Assembly: GCF_000092905.1 (NCBI RefSeq) | Contig: NC_014098.1 | Span: 186,001 to 250,000, forward strand | Source: Kyrpidia tusciae DSM 2912 | GTDB lineage: Bacteria > Bacillota > Bacilli > Kyrpidiales > Kyrpidiaceae | Direction of reading: 5' to 3' | Length of the DNA stretch: 64,000 bases | Part shown: one piece after another, positions 8,425-16,384 of the stretch | Layout of the letters: every line of letters starts with the position of its first letter | How positions within the stretch are numbered: the stretch's first letter is position 1 | Made by a program: the position numbers and the translations under genes | Notes under the pieces: generated by a model | What the model was told of the DNA's origin: nothing | Databases searched by the model: none | What the model saw: the letters and a program-made list of their open reading frames with translations, nothing else

Positions 8425-9936
8425 GTGTATCTGGTCTCGAATGCGGAGATGCGCAGGTTGGACCGCTATACCATCGAGGAGGTGGGGATTCCCGCCATCG
8501 TGCTGATGGAGAATGCCGCTGCGGGTGTGGCGGAGTGGGCTGCGGAATTGACGCCTGAGGGCGGGCGCATTGTGGTTGCGGCGGGCAGAGGAAACAACGG
8601 CGGCGACGGACTGGCGGCCGCCCGGAGATTGGCTTCCCGGGGATTTTCTGTCGACGTGTGGCTGGGCACATCCCCAGACCGCTTGACGGGGGAGGCGGCG
8701 ATCCAATGGCGGGCGCTGCAACACTGGCCGGTCAACGTCCACGTGGATGATGGGAGTTCCGATTGGCGCGAACTGTGGGAGGGGGCCGATCTGATCGTGG
8801 ACGCCCTCCTGGGCACGGGCCTGTCGCGTCCTGTGGATATCCGTTTGGGCAGGGTGATCGACGGGATCAATGCGTCAAACCGCCCGGTGCTTGCCGTGGA
8901 TCTGCCCAGTGGTCTGGACGGGGATACGGGTCGAATCATGGGGACAGCCATCCGGGCCAGGTGGACGCTGTGTCTCGGTTGGGCAAAACGGGGGTTGGTG
9001 ATGGGAGAGGGCCCCCGGTGTGCGGGGGCCTGGAGGGTATGGGATATTGGTCTCGCCCCGGAGGGCCCGGAGCGGCTGGGAGCGAACCGGGTTCGACTGA
9101 TTCAAGAGGAAGAGGTTCGGACGTGGATGCCGAGACGGCCGTATGACGCGAATAAAGGTCACTATGGCCATCTTTTGGTGATGGCCGGGCACGGGCGCAT
9201 GTGGGGGGCCGCCCTGATGAGCGCCGTATCCGCTTATCGGGCGGGAGCGGGCCTGGTCACCGTCGCAGTTCGCGGGGATGCAGTCCCGCCGTGGCTCGGG
9301 ATTCATCCGGAATTGATGACCGCTTTTTGGAATCTCCCCGAAGAGGCGCCGGCCTTAGTGGAAGGCAAGCAAGCTTTGGTGGTCGGGCCGGGTTTGGTGA
9401 GATTTGACGGGGATGTGCCCTGGCTGAAGGCGCTTCTGGGCAAGGTTCGGTGTGCCGTGGTGGACGCCGGGGCGTTGGAAATATGGAAGGAAGCGATCGA
9501 AGGTGGTTGGCGTCCCGCCGCCCGGGTGGTGGTGACCCCACATCCCAAGGAGATGGCGAGGCTCACGGGATTGGACACCGCGGAAGTGCAGGCAGACCGG
9601 ATCGAAGTCGCCCGCCGGGTGGCGCGAAGCTGCGGGTGTACGGTGGTGCTCAAGGGCGCCTATACGGTAGTCGCAGGGGAAGACGAAGAGGTGTGGGTAA
9701 ACCCCACGGGGAATCCCGGCATGGCCACGGGCGGCACCGGGGATGTGCTGGCCGGGGTGATCGGGTCACTTCTCGCTCAAGGATTGCCGCCGGGCCGGGC
9801 AGCGGCAGCCGGGGTATACCTTCACGGGTTGGCCGGCGATCTCGCGGCCCAGGCCGAAGGGCTGGCGTCCATGGTGGCGACCGACGTGATCGCCCAGTTG
9901 GGGCCGGCGATTCGACAGGTTGTCGAAAGAGGGTGA
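8425..9936 (+). CDS. nnr: Bifunctional NAD(P)H-hydrate epimerase / ADP-dependent dehydratase
   Basis: The enzyme repairs hydrated NAD(P)H. The 503-residue product fuses the YjeF_N epimerase (about 1-210; GNNGGDGLAAARRL) to the ribokinase-like dehydratase (about 230-500; VVTPHPKEMARL, NPTGNPGMATGGTGDVLAG with the catalytic Asp). GTG 8425 is chosen: GGAGGG precedes it and the conserved N-terminus begins there, although the frame is open far upstream. It follows acpS, a common pairing in Firmicutes. Confidence 0.93.
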   Translation: MYLVSNAEMRRLDRYTIEEVGIPAIVLMENAAAGVAEWAAELTPEGGRIVVAAGRGNNGGDGLAAARRLASRGFSVDVWLGTSPDRLTGEAAIQWRALQHWPVNVHVDDGSSDWRELWEGADLIVDALLGTGLSRPVDIRLGRVIDGINASNRPVLAVDLPSGLDGDTGRIMGTAIRARWTLCLGWAKRGLVMGEGPRCAGAWRVWDIGLAPEGPERLGANRVRLIQEEEVRTWMPRRPYDANKGHYGHLLVMAGHGRMWGAALMSAVSAYRAGAGLVTVAVRGDAVPPWLGIHPELMTAFWNLPEEAPALVEGKQALVVGPGLVRFDGDVPWLKALLGKVRCAVVDAGALEIWKEAIEGGWRPAARVVVTPHPKEMARLTGLDTAEVQADRIEVARRVARSCGCTVVLKGAYTVVAGEDEEVWVNPTGNPGMATGGTGDVLAGVIGSLLAQGLPPGRAAAAGVYLHGLAGDLAAQAEGLASMVATDVIAQLGPAIRQVVERG

Positions 9937-10010
9937 AGCATCTGGCGGACACACCCCCCTCTTCGACATATTTCCCGGGAAATCGACCATGGGTGTGAAG
10001 GAGGGGGGTG

Positions 10011-11009
10011 GTGGCCATGCGCAGGATTCGAGCAGCCCTTTGGACGGTGGTGTGCGTTTTGCTGTGGATGGTGGTGGCGGGGTGCGGGCGGACGGAGGGC
10101 AGTGTGCTGAACGATCTCAGGAATTTGCGCGACAGTCTCAAACATTACCGAAGTGTGGCCGTGATGAACGTCAAGACCCAGGGTCTGGAGCAAGTCTATC
10201 ATATTGAAACTTGGTATCAAGCGCCGAGTTATTATCGGATTCAGCTAGCCGATTCCCGGGGGCAGGTCCAGCAGGTGGTGATCCGCAATGATCAGGGGAT
10301 TTACATTGTGAGTCCGCCCCTGAAAAAAAGTTTTCGGTTTAACGGCGATTGGGCGGATAACCAGGGTCACCTGTATCTATTCGGGTCGGTGATCGACCGC
10401 ATCCTGCAGTCACCGAGCCGCACGTACACCCGGGAAAAGGGGACGGTGACCTTCGATCTCACGATGAAACCAGATAATCCTCTGATCGGGAAACAGCGGG
10501 TGATTCTGGATGATCGGACGCTCTATCCGAAACAGATTGCGTTTTTCGACCGCCAGGGCCGTGAATTGGTCACGGTGCAATTCCAACAGTTCGATCCTGG
10601 GGCCACCTTCAAATCGTCCGATTTTGATCCCCAGCAGGCATTGGCACTCGGCCCGAAAGATGAACCCACATGGGCTTCCGGACCTTTCGGCGTGATTGAG
10701 CCGACCTGGCTCCCTCAGGGGTGGAGCAGAACGGAAGTCCAGGACAGCGGCGGCACCGTTATCCTTCGCTATCGGGGAGGGGCCGAGGGGCTGACCCTTA
10801 CGGAGGCGCACCCCATCCGAACGGAAACGGCGCTGCCCGGGCGGGCGGAATTGTGGGACCTGTTTGGCGTCCCCGCCGTGGTGACCGAGGGGAATGTGCG
10901 CACCATGTACTGGACCCGGGACGGGGTACAATTCGCGATGACGGGATCCTTACCTCCGGAAGATATGGCAAGAATCGCTATATCCACTTTCGAGGCGTCG
11001 GGCAAATGA
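10011..11009 (+). CDS. YdcC-like LolA-fold lipoprotein
   Basis: The 332-residue product has a lipoprotein signal with lipobox VVAGCG (about 20-25), then a LolA-like beta domain (SVAVMNVKTQ...ETWYQAPSYYRIQ) and a C-terminal DUF4367-like half. It should be anchored on the outer face of the membrane. In B. subtilis ydcC occupies the same place after acpS and relatives act in sporulation and germination. GTG 10011 fits the AAGGAGG site (9998-10004) best; ATG 10017 is also possible. Confidence 0.8.
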   Translation: MAMRRIRAALWTVVCVLLWMVVAGCGRTEGSVLNDLRNLRDSLKHYRSVAVMNVKTQGLEQVYHIETWYQAPSYYRIQLADSRGQVQQVVIRNDQGIYIVSPPLKKSFRFNGDWADNQGHLYLFGSVIDRILQSPSRTYTREKGTVTFDLTMKPDNPLIGKQRVILDDRTLYPKQIAFFDRQGRELVTVQFQQFDPGATFKSSDFDPQQALALGPKDEPTWASGPFGVIEPTWLPQGWSRTEVQDSGGTVILRYRGGAEGLTLTEAHPIRTETALPGRAELWDLFGVPAVVTEGNVRTMYWTRDGVQFAMTGSLPPEDMARIAISTFEASGK

Positions 11010-11019
11010 CCGGACTCCA

Positions 11020-12111
11020 TTAATGGAACCGGCCTGCGGGATCCTGATTGGTCGAAGCGGAGTGTAACGAGTCCGGTCTGTCCCCGATTTCCCCCGGGGG
11101 CCGGGATGCGGCGGTTTCGGTAGAACTGACGGTGTTCGTTCGCTCCTCCGGCCGCTGTTCGGGATGGTTCGGATGAGGGCCCGAAGGGGGTTGAGGGTCC
11201 TCGTAGTAGGGGTTGAGGTGCACGAGAACTTCCCGAACCTCGGGATGGCTGCTCATAATGGCTGCTTTGACCTGCCGGATGATGTCGTGGCCCTCTTGGA
11301 TCGTTTTATCTGCGGACACCGCCGCCCGAACGTCGACCAAGACGTAGGGGCCGTGGTTTCGCGCCCGCAGGCGGTCCACCCGGCGAATTCCCGGCACGGA
11401 GGCCACGAGGGAGCGAAACTCCGCCAGCAGGTCGGGCTCCACGTTGCGCTCCATCAATGAATGAAGGGATTCGAGGCCCATGCGATACGCCATCCGGACG
11501 ATCATCAACCCGACGCCCAGCCCGGCGATGGGGTCGGCGTAGATCAAAATGGGGGCGTTTAAACGGTGTCCGGTGACGGCGGCGGCGATTCCGATGATGG
11601 CGGCCCAGGAACCCCAGATATCCGAACGGTGATCTGCCGCCAAAGCCACCAGGGCCGGACTGAGCAGCCGCCGCCCGAGGGCCGCCGTGTAGCGGTACAG
11701 GATTTCTTTGAGGATCAGCGAGCCCGCCGCTACCCACAGGGCGGCCATTTCCGGGGCTACGGCCGGGGCCAACAGTGCCTGCCCGGAGGAATACAAAATG
11801 TTCAAGGCGGCGAGAAAGAGCACGATGGCGACGAAGGCGGAGGCGACGACCTCCGCCTTCCCGTGACCGTAAGGATGGTCGGCATCGGCCGGGCGATTCG
11901 ACACGGCCAAGGCACCCAAAGCTGCGACGGAAGCGACGGCATCCGCGGCGGAGTGAATGCCGTCGGCAAACAGGGCCTCACTGCCGGCCAGAATACCTAC
12001 GATGGCTTTAACGACCGTTAAAAGGATGTTGGCCAAGGTGCTGACCCAACCGGCGATTCGGCCGACACGGTCCCGGTGTTCTGGCGTCAACGGAGTCTGC
12101 GGCCGGGTCAT
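11020..12111 (-). CDS. Cation diffusion facilitator family metal exporter
   Basis: The 363-residue protein has six membrane helices with the two metal-site motifs HSAAD (about 53-57) and DHRSD, then a cytoplasmic domain with HDIIRQVK and VLVHLNPYYED. Proteins of this family export Zn, Co, Ni, Mn or Fe by proton antiport. A 50-residue hydrophilic tail rich in Pro, Glu and Thr is extra. It is inserted opposite to the acpS-ndoA gene row, at the place where Bacillus has alr. A structured leader with a terminator precedes it, suggesting metal-responsive attenuation. Confidence 0.92.
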   Translation of the reverse strand: MTRPQTPLTPEHRDRVGRIAGWVSTLANILLTVVKAIVGILAGSEALFADGIHSAADAVASVAALGALAVSNRPADADHPYGHGKAEVVASAFVAIVLFLAALNILYSSGQALLAPAVAPEMAALWVAAGSLILKEILYRYTAALGRRLLSPALVALAADHRSDIWGSWAAIIGIAAAVTGHRLNAPILIYADPIAGLGVGLMIVRMAYRMGLESLHSLMERNVEPDLLAEFRSLVASVPGIRRVDRLRARNHGPYVLVDVRAAVSADKTIQEGHDIIRQVKAAIMSSHPEVREVLVHLNPYYEDPQPPSGPHPNHPEQRPEERTNTVSSTETAASRPPGEIGDRPDSLHSASTNQDPAGRFH

Positions 12112-12174
12112 GGTGTTTCACCCACGGCAAAGAGTTGTGGACGGTGGCGAAAGATTTTCCTGAAGGAAACCACA

Positions 12175-12203
12175 AGAAAAAGACCTTCGGCGAACCGAAG
12201 GTC
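12175..12203 (-). terminator. Intrinsic terminator inside the CDF-gene leader
   Basis: On the minus strand GACCTTCGG, loop TTCG, CCGAAGGTC, then TTTTTC make a perfect 9-bp terminator 64 bp before the CDF start codon. A terminator between promoter and gene is the mark of a riboswitch or attenuator. Confidence 0.85.
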
Positions 12204-12330
12204 CTGGCTGTGCCCGGGGGGTGACCATCGAGCAGCGTTCGTGATGGGGTGAAGCGATCCCATTGTTCGGCAACTGATCATCGGCAAGGTCTCCTTCTCG
12301 GTGAGGTGCCACGCGCAAGGCATTCACACT
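12204..12330 (-). promoter_or_regulatory. Candidate metal-sensing riboswitch leader of the CDF exporter
   Basis: About 130 nt upstream of the leader terminator are rich in short complementary segments (for example ATGGG/CCCAT, GAAGG/CCTTC). A NiCo (czcD) riboswitch would fit the gene, and GGGCACAGCCAGG is vaguely similar to its conserved core, but I cannot confirm a match. It does not fit the yybP-ykoY, M-box or T-box consensus by eye. Confidence 0.4.
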
Positions 12331-12572
12331 CGTTCAAATCCGGCGAGATGATCGACGTATCGGTTTTATGGTAAGGGGGATCGGCCTTGGCGTCAACCTG
12401 TAGCGCTGGGGCTGCCGGTGAAAGGGGCGACCTCCATCTTCGACCATCGTTGACTTTCGACGAAATGTGGGGAGGATTTTGCCGGTCTGCGTCGAATTGA
12501 GTAGACAGATCCACAACGCTCGCGCTAGGTCTTTCTTCAGTTTCCACGGGCTGGTATACCCTTTTGTGTATT
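12331..12572. other. Non-coding spacer between CDF leader and ndoAI promoter
   Basis: No open frame with a ribosome site. It should hold the minus-strand promoter of the CDF leader, which I could not place with confidence. Confidence 0.4.
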
Positions 12573-12601
12573 TTGACATACTTGGGGTAGACCGCTATAA
12601 T
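12573..12601 (+). promoter_or_regulatory. Consensus sigma-A promoter of ndoAI-ndoA
   Basis: TTGACA (12573-12578), a 17-base spacer and TATAAT (12596-12601) match the consensus exactly, 41 bp ahead of the antitoxin start. Confidence 0.88.
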
Positions 12602-12642
12602 ACTCCTCGTGACGGATGGCGAGTGTCCCGGAGGTGCTTGGG

Positions 12643-12915
12643 TTGTCCGAAACAAAGCGGATTATGATTAGTGTTCCGAGTCACCTGCTCCAGGAAGTCG
12701 ACGGAATTGCAGAAAGAGAGAATTCCAATCGAAGCGAGGTCATTCGCCAAGCGATGAGATTGTATTTGGAAGAGCGTAAAAAGGAACGCATTCGCGAGTT
12801 GATGCAGCGGGGTTATGTGGAGATGGCGAAGATTAACCTTTATATTGCGTCGGAGGCGTTTTACGCCGAAGAGGAGGCGGGTTCGACCCTAGATCGACTA
12901 GTAAGCGGGGTGTGA
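12643..12915 (+). CDS. ndoAI: EndoAI antitoxin, ribbon-helix-helix
   Basis: The 90-residue product has an N-terminal ribbon-helix-helix (KRIMISVPSHLLQEVDG ... SNRSEVIRQAMRLYL) and a C-terminal tail that would wrap the toxin. TTG 12643 follows GGAGGT (12630-12635) with ideal spacing and gives a length near the Bacillus protein (93). It binds and inhibits EndoA and probably autorepresses the strong promoter just upstream. It is followed by ndoA after 3 bp. Confidence 0.93.
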   Translation: MSETKRIMISVPSHLLQEVDGIAERENSNRSEVIRQAMRLYLEERKKERIRELMQRGYVEMAKINLYIASEAFYAEEEAGSTLDRLVSGV

Positions 12916-12918
12916 CCC

Positions 12919-13269
12919 GTGAACATCAAGCGAGGGGATATTTTTTTTGCGAATCTATCCCCGGTGGTCGGTTCTGAGCAAGGGGGCTTCCGGCCGGTAT
13001 TGGTGATCCAAAACGATATCGGAAACCGGTTTAGCCCGACAGTCATCGTCGCGGCAATCACCGCCCAGATTCAGAAGGCTAAGCTGCCCACCCACGTGGA
13101 GATTGATGCGAAGACCTACGGCCTGGATCGGGATTCGGTCATCCTCCTGGAACAGATTCGCACCATTGATAAGCAGCGGTTGACGGATAAGATCACGCAC
13201 CTGGATGATGAGATGATGAGCAAGGTCAACGAGTCGCTCATGATCAGCCTGGGGTTGATCGATTTTTAG
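12919..13269 (+). CDS. ndoA: EndoA toxin, MazF/PemK-type mRNA interferase
   Basis: The 116-residue endoribonuclease cleaves mRNA at short U-rich sites (in Bacillus UACAU). [23 protein letters not shown] and RPVLVIQND are the family hallmarks; the catalytic Arg and Thr lie in this segment and in [10 protein letters not shown]. The start is GTG 12919, three bases after the antitoxin stop, so the pair is coupled. The order acpS...ndoAI-ndoA is that of Bacillus. Confidence 0.96.
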   Translation: MNIKRGDIFFANLSPVVGSEQGGFRPVLVIQNDIGNRFSPTVIVAAITAQIQKAKLPTHVEIDAKTYGLDRDSVILLEQIRTIDKQRLTDKITHLDDEMMSKVNESLMISLGLIDF

Positions 13270-13282
13270 GGGAAAAAACGGG

Positions 13283-13311
13283 CAGGGCGTTTCGACGCCC
13301 TGAATTTTTTT
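13283..13311 (+). terminator. Intrinsic terminator after ndoA
   Basis: CAGGGCGT, loop TTCG, ACGCCCTG followed by AATTTTTTT. It ends only two bases before the GGGAGGGG ribosome site of ahcY, leaving no room for a separate ahcY promoter downstream. Confidence 0.9.
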
Positions 13312-13327
13312 GCCGGGAGGGGCGCAC

Positions 13328-14587
13328 ATGGGGAGCAAAGAGGAGTCACAGATTCGGGATCTGGCCTTGGCACCGGAAGGCCGGCGGAAGATCGACTGGG
13401 CGGCGGCACATATGCCCCTGTTGAATACCTTGAGGGAGCGGTTTGAGAAGGACGTTCCTTTTCGCGGGTTGAAGATTGGGATCTGCCTGCATCTCGAGGC
13501 AAAAACCGCTTACCTGGCCGAAGTGATTCAAGCGGGTGGTGCCGAAGTGACGGTGGCGGCGAGCAACCCCTTGTCCACCCAAGATGACGTGGTGGCCGCC
13601 CTGGTGGACAAGGGGATCTATGCCTTCGCGAGGCACGGTGCGGACGATGCCGAGTACGGTGCCCACCTCCGGGCTTTGCTCGATCGGCATCCCGACGCCC
13701 TCATCGATGACGGGGGAGATTTAGTGGGGACCCTCCACCGGGAGCGGCCCGAACAGTTGCCCGAGATCATCGGGGGGTGTGAAGAAACCACAACGGGAAT
13801 CCTGCGCCTTCGGGCTCTGGAGCGGGAGGGGGCATTGGCGTTCCCCATGATCGCCGTGAACGATGCGTATTGTAAATACTTATTTGATAATCGCTACGGG
13901 ACCGGGCAATCGGTGTGGGATGGGATCATGCGTACCACCAATCTGGTCGTTGCCGGGAAGACGGCGGTAGTGGTAGGATATGGATGGTGCGGCAAAGGAG
14001 TTGCCATGCGGGCCAAAGGGCTCGGGGCCCGTGTGGTGGTGTGTGAAGTCAACCCCATTAAGGCCATTGAAGCGATCATGGACGGGTTTGCGGTGATGCC
14101 CCTGGTGGAGGCCAGTCGAGAGGCGGACTTCGTGATCACGGTCACCGGCAACCGGGGCGTGGTGGGAAAAGAGGCGGTGGCGGAGATGAAAGACGGGGCC
14201 GTCTTGTGTAACGCCGGGCATTTTGACGTGGAGATCGATAAGGAGGCGTTGGGGGAAGCGGGGCCACCCCGGGAAGTGCGGCGAAATGTCCAGGAATATC
14301 GGCAGAGGGATGGCAGGCGTCTGTATCTTCTCGCTGAAGGGCGGCTGGTGAACCTGGCTGCCGGAGACGGACATCCGGTGGAGGTCATGGACATGACCTT
14401 TGCCCTTCAGGCTCTGTCGTTGCGGCGCATCGTGGAGCAGGGCCGCCAGTGGGAGCCGCGGGTCTACCCGGTGCCTGAGGACATCGATCGGGAGGTGGCC
14501 AAGTTGCGCCTGGCCACTTTGGGGGTGCGAATTGATCGCCTCACGGAACAACAGGAGCGGTATTTGCGCAGTTGGAACCTGGAATAA
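13328..14587 (+). CDS. ahcY: Adenosylhomocysteinase
   Basis: AhcY hydrolyses S-adenosylhomocysteine to adenosine and homocysteine, clearing the by-product of methylation. The 419-residue product has the substrate domain (HLEAKTAYLAE, GGDLVGTLH, EETTTG, KYLFDNRYGTGQS) and the NAD-binding GYGWCGKG near 217-224. ATG 13328 is preceded by GGGAGGGG. Many Bacilli use Pfs/LuxS instead; here the one-step route is present. It may be transcribed by readthrough from ndoA or from a promoter within that gene. Confidence 0.95.
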   Translation: MGSKEESQIRDLALAPEGRRKIDWAAAHMPLLNTLRERFEKDVPFRGLKIGICLHLEAKTAYLAEVIQAGGAEVTVAASNPLSTQDDVVAALVDKGIYAFARHGADDAEYGAHLRALLDRHPDALIDDGGDLVGTLHRERPEQLPEIIGGCEETTTGILRLRALEREGALAFPMIAVNDAYCKYLFDNRYGTGQSVWDGIMRTTNLVVAGKTAVVVGYGWCGKGVAMRAKGLGARVVVCEVNPIKAIEAIMDGFAVMPLVEASREADFVITVTGNRGVVGKEAVAEMKDGAVLCNAGHFDVEIDKEALGEAGPPREVRRNVQEYRQRDGRRLYLLAEGRLVNLAAGDGHPVEVMDMTFALQALSLRRIVEQGRQWEPRVYPVPEDIDREVAKLRLATLGVRIDRLTEQQERYLRSWNLE

Positions 14588-14743
14588 GGCGCACGCCGGG
14601 TCTCTGGCCCGGCTGGGCTGCGAAAAGATCGGACTATTCATGAAACAACGCCTGTTCGATAAAGAGGGGGAGGAGATCATTGCTGCCGGGATTCATAGAA
14701 TGGCAGCGAGATGCGGGCTTCGGAGGATCTGGGAGGTGAGCGG

Positions 14744-15481
14744 ATGAAGCCGTGGATCGGTGTGACGGCTTCCCTGCAGACCGGGAACGGGGATCTCCCC
14801 GGCACATGGGTGGCGACGGAGTATACGGACGCCATACTGGCGGCGGGAGGGGTGCCGGTGATCCTCCCTTTGGGGGAGGCGGCAAGCCAAAACCCGGGGC
14901 AGTGGCTCGAGCGGTTGAATGGACTGATGCTGACCGGGGGCGTCGACGTGGATCCGGCGTATTTTGGCGAGGACCCGGCACGGGGGCTGGGGGAAGTTTG
15001 TCCCGAGCGGGACGCTCTGGAGTTGGCGCTCGTGGAAGCGGCGCTCCTTCGGGATCTGCCGGTTTTGGCGATTTGTCGGGGGATGCAGGTGATGAACGTG
15101 GCCGCGGGGGGGACGTTGTACCAGGATCTCGCGACCCAGGGCAAGAACGCCCTCCAGCACCGCCAGCGGGCGCCCCGCTGGCACGGTTCGCACCGGGTGG
15201 AAATTGTGCCCGGGACTCGTTTGGCGGAAATCCTGGGGCGGTCCGAGGCCCGGGTGAACAGCTTTCATCACCAGGCGGTGCGGGATGTGGCCCCGGGGAT
15301 GCGTGCGGCGGCGAAAAGCAGCGACGGGCTCGTGGAAGCGATGGAGAGTCGCCGGCACCGGTTCGCGGTCGCCGTCCAGTGGCACCCCGAACACATGTGG
15401 CGCAAAGATCCGGCCCAGATGCGATTGTTTGAAGCGTTCGTGCAAGCGGCCGCCGGGAGGGAGTCGGAGGGCGGGGAGTGA
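14744..15481 (+). CDS. Class-I glutamine amidotransferase, gamma-glutamyl-GABA hydrolase-like (peptidase C26)
   Basis: The 245-residue protein has the catalytic Cys in LAICRGMQ and His/Glu in QWHPEH, and the family segments WIGVTAS and LMLTGGVDVDPAYFGE. Relatives such as PuuD hydrolyse gamma-glutamyl-GABA in putrescine breakdown. ATG 14744 has GGGAGGTG at good spacing and overlaps, as ATGA, the stop of a possible 35-codon frame (14640-14747). The substrate is inferred; a ureohydrolase operon elsewhere in the window could feed putrescine. Confidence 0.85.
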   Translation: MKPWIGVTASLQTGNGDLPGTWVATEYTDAILAAGGVPVILPLGEAASQNPGQWLERLNGLMLTGGVDVDPAYFGEDPARGLGEVCPERDALELALVEAALLRDLPVLAICRGMQVMNVAAGGTLYQDLATQGKNALQHRQRAPRWHGSHRVEIVPGTRLAEILGRSEARVNSFHHQAVRDVAPGMRAAAKSSDGLVEAMESRRHRFAVAVQWHPEHMWRKDPAQMRLFEAFVQAAAGRESEGGE

Positions 15482-15800
15482 CGCCTGCAAAATCGAGGGG
15501 CCGGCAGATTCGGCCCGGCCCCGAAGAAGTGCGCCATCCAGCCCGTTTCCTCGGGAGATGGCGATGCGTTGATCTTCCGGAATGAACTCGGCCGCGAGGA
15601 AATCTTCAAATATCTTCGTTCCAGGACCCGTGGCGTGCGACCATGCGTCCACCGTTTTAACATACAGAATGAGACACGTTCTCAGTGAGACACATTCTCA
15701 CACAAAAACAGCCTCCTCCTCTCTGCAACCCACCGCCTTGTCGGCACATTCAGGGTGAGGGGCGCGCGACCCTCGATATTTTAGGAAAGGAGAGGTGGCC
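15482..15800. other. Intergenic region upstream of the DUF1659/DUF2922 pair
   Basis: No gene with a ribosome site on the plus strand. The first part has a GGGGCCGG...CGGCCCC stem after the amidotransferase. On the minus strand an open frame from 15652 runs antisense into the amidotransferase gene and is not convincing. The tandem palindromes at 15670-15700 are the main feature. Confidence 0.5.
15670..15700. promoter_or_regulatory. Tandem palindromic operator TGAGACACRTTCTCA x2
   Basis: TGAGACACGTTCTCA (15670-15684) and TGAGACACATTCTCA (15686-15700) are two copies, 16 bp apart, of the inverted repeat TGAGA-N5-TCTCA. The copy number and spacing point to a regulator binding as dimers side by side. 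The regulator is unknown; the nearest downstream gene starts at 15801. Confidence 0.6.
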
Positions 15801-16022
15801 ATGGTACAGCCCAACCCGAATAGCGTCTCTCTGGTTCTGGTTTACCAGGTGGGGACGACCCCGACGGGGGACCCGGTCCTTCGCCGACAGACCTATCGGG
15901 GGATCAAACCGGGGGTGTCGCCGGACAACCTGTACGCCGCCGCAGAACTGATCGCCGGCCTGCAAATCCACCCGGTGTACGAGGTGGACCGCTCGGAAGT
16001 GGACGAACTGTTGAAGCAATGA
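15801..16022 (+). CDS. DUF1659 domain protein
   Basis: A 73-residue protein with the DUF1659 pattern (VSLVLVYQVG...TYRGIKPGVSPDNLYAAAELI). ATG 15801 follows AAAGGAGAGG. Its function is unknown; it regularly precedes a DUF2922 gene in Bacillales, as here. The tandem palindromes 100 bp upstream may control the pair. Confidence 0.85.
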   Translation: MVQPNPNSVSLVLVYQVGTTPTGDPVLRRQTYRGIKPGVSPDNLYAAAELIAGLQIHPVYEVDRSEVDELLKQ

Positions 16023-16057
16023 CCCAGTGACCAAGCCAGGAACAGGAGGTGAATCCC

Positions 16058-16291
16058 TTGACGAAGACCACTTTGGAATTGCGCTTTCAAAACACCTCAG
16101 GGGGCACGGTCCGCCTGGCGGTCCCCGACCCCAAGCAGCCCATCGACGAGGCCGCCGTGCGGGCCGCCATGAACCAGTTGGTCAGCCTCGGCGTGTTCAT
16201 CTCGATGGGTGGGGATTTGGTGCGGCCTGTGGAAGCCAGGCTGGTGACCACGACCCAGGATGTGTGGGACATGACCGGGGCCGGAGTCTGA
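16058..16291 (+). CDS. DUF2922 domain protein
   Basis: A 77-residue protein (LRFQNTSGGTVRLAVPDPK, then AAMNQLVSLGVF). TTG 16058 is chosen because AGGAGGTG (16044-16051) sits 6 bases before it. It is the usual companion of DUF1659 and is of unknown function. A strong hairpin terminator follows. Confidence 0.85.
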   Translation: MTKTTLELRFQNTSGGTVRLAVPDPKQPIDEAAVRAAMNQLVSLGVFISMGGDLVRPVEARLVTTTQDVWDMTGAGV

Positions 16292-16309
16292 CGCCCGTAC
16301 GTGCCCGGG

Positions 16310-16347
16310 GCCAGGGCCGGGAAGTTGCCCGGCCCTGGCTCGCTTTA
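16310..16347 (+). terminator. Terminator after the DUF1659/DUF2922 operon
   Basis: GCCAGGGCCGGG, loop AAGTTG, CCCGGCCCTGGC, followed by a short T-containing tail (CTCGCTTTATT). Confidence 0.75.
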
Positions 16348-16384
16348 TTCCATGCCCTCTCGCCAGTGTCTCATCCGTGGACAG

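Noticed and set aside
7301-8671. A 456-codon open frame on the minus strand across the MBL, acpS and nnr genes
   Set aside because: Pro/Arg/His-rich product typical of antisense frames in GC-rich DNA; the plus-strand genes are certain.
12204-12330. T-box leader upstream of the CDF gene, suggested by GTGGCAC
   Set aside because: The motif is too far from the terminator, lacks the full AGGGTGGNACCGCG core, and a metal exporter is not a T-box target.
14640-14747. A 35-codon frame ending in an ATGA overlap with the amidotransferase start
   Set aside because: No convincing ribosome site and no recognisable product; the overlap may be chance. Kept only as a note in the amidotransferase entry.
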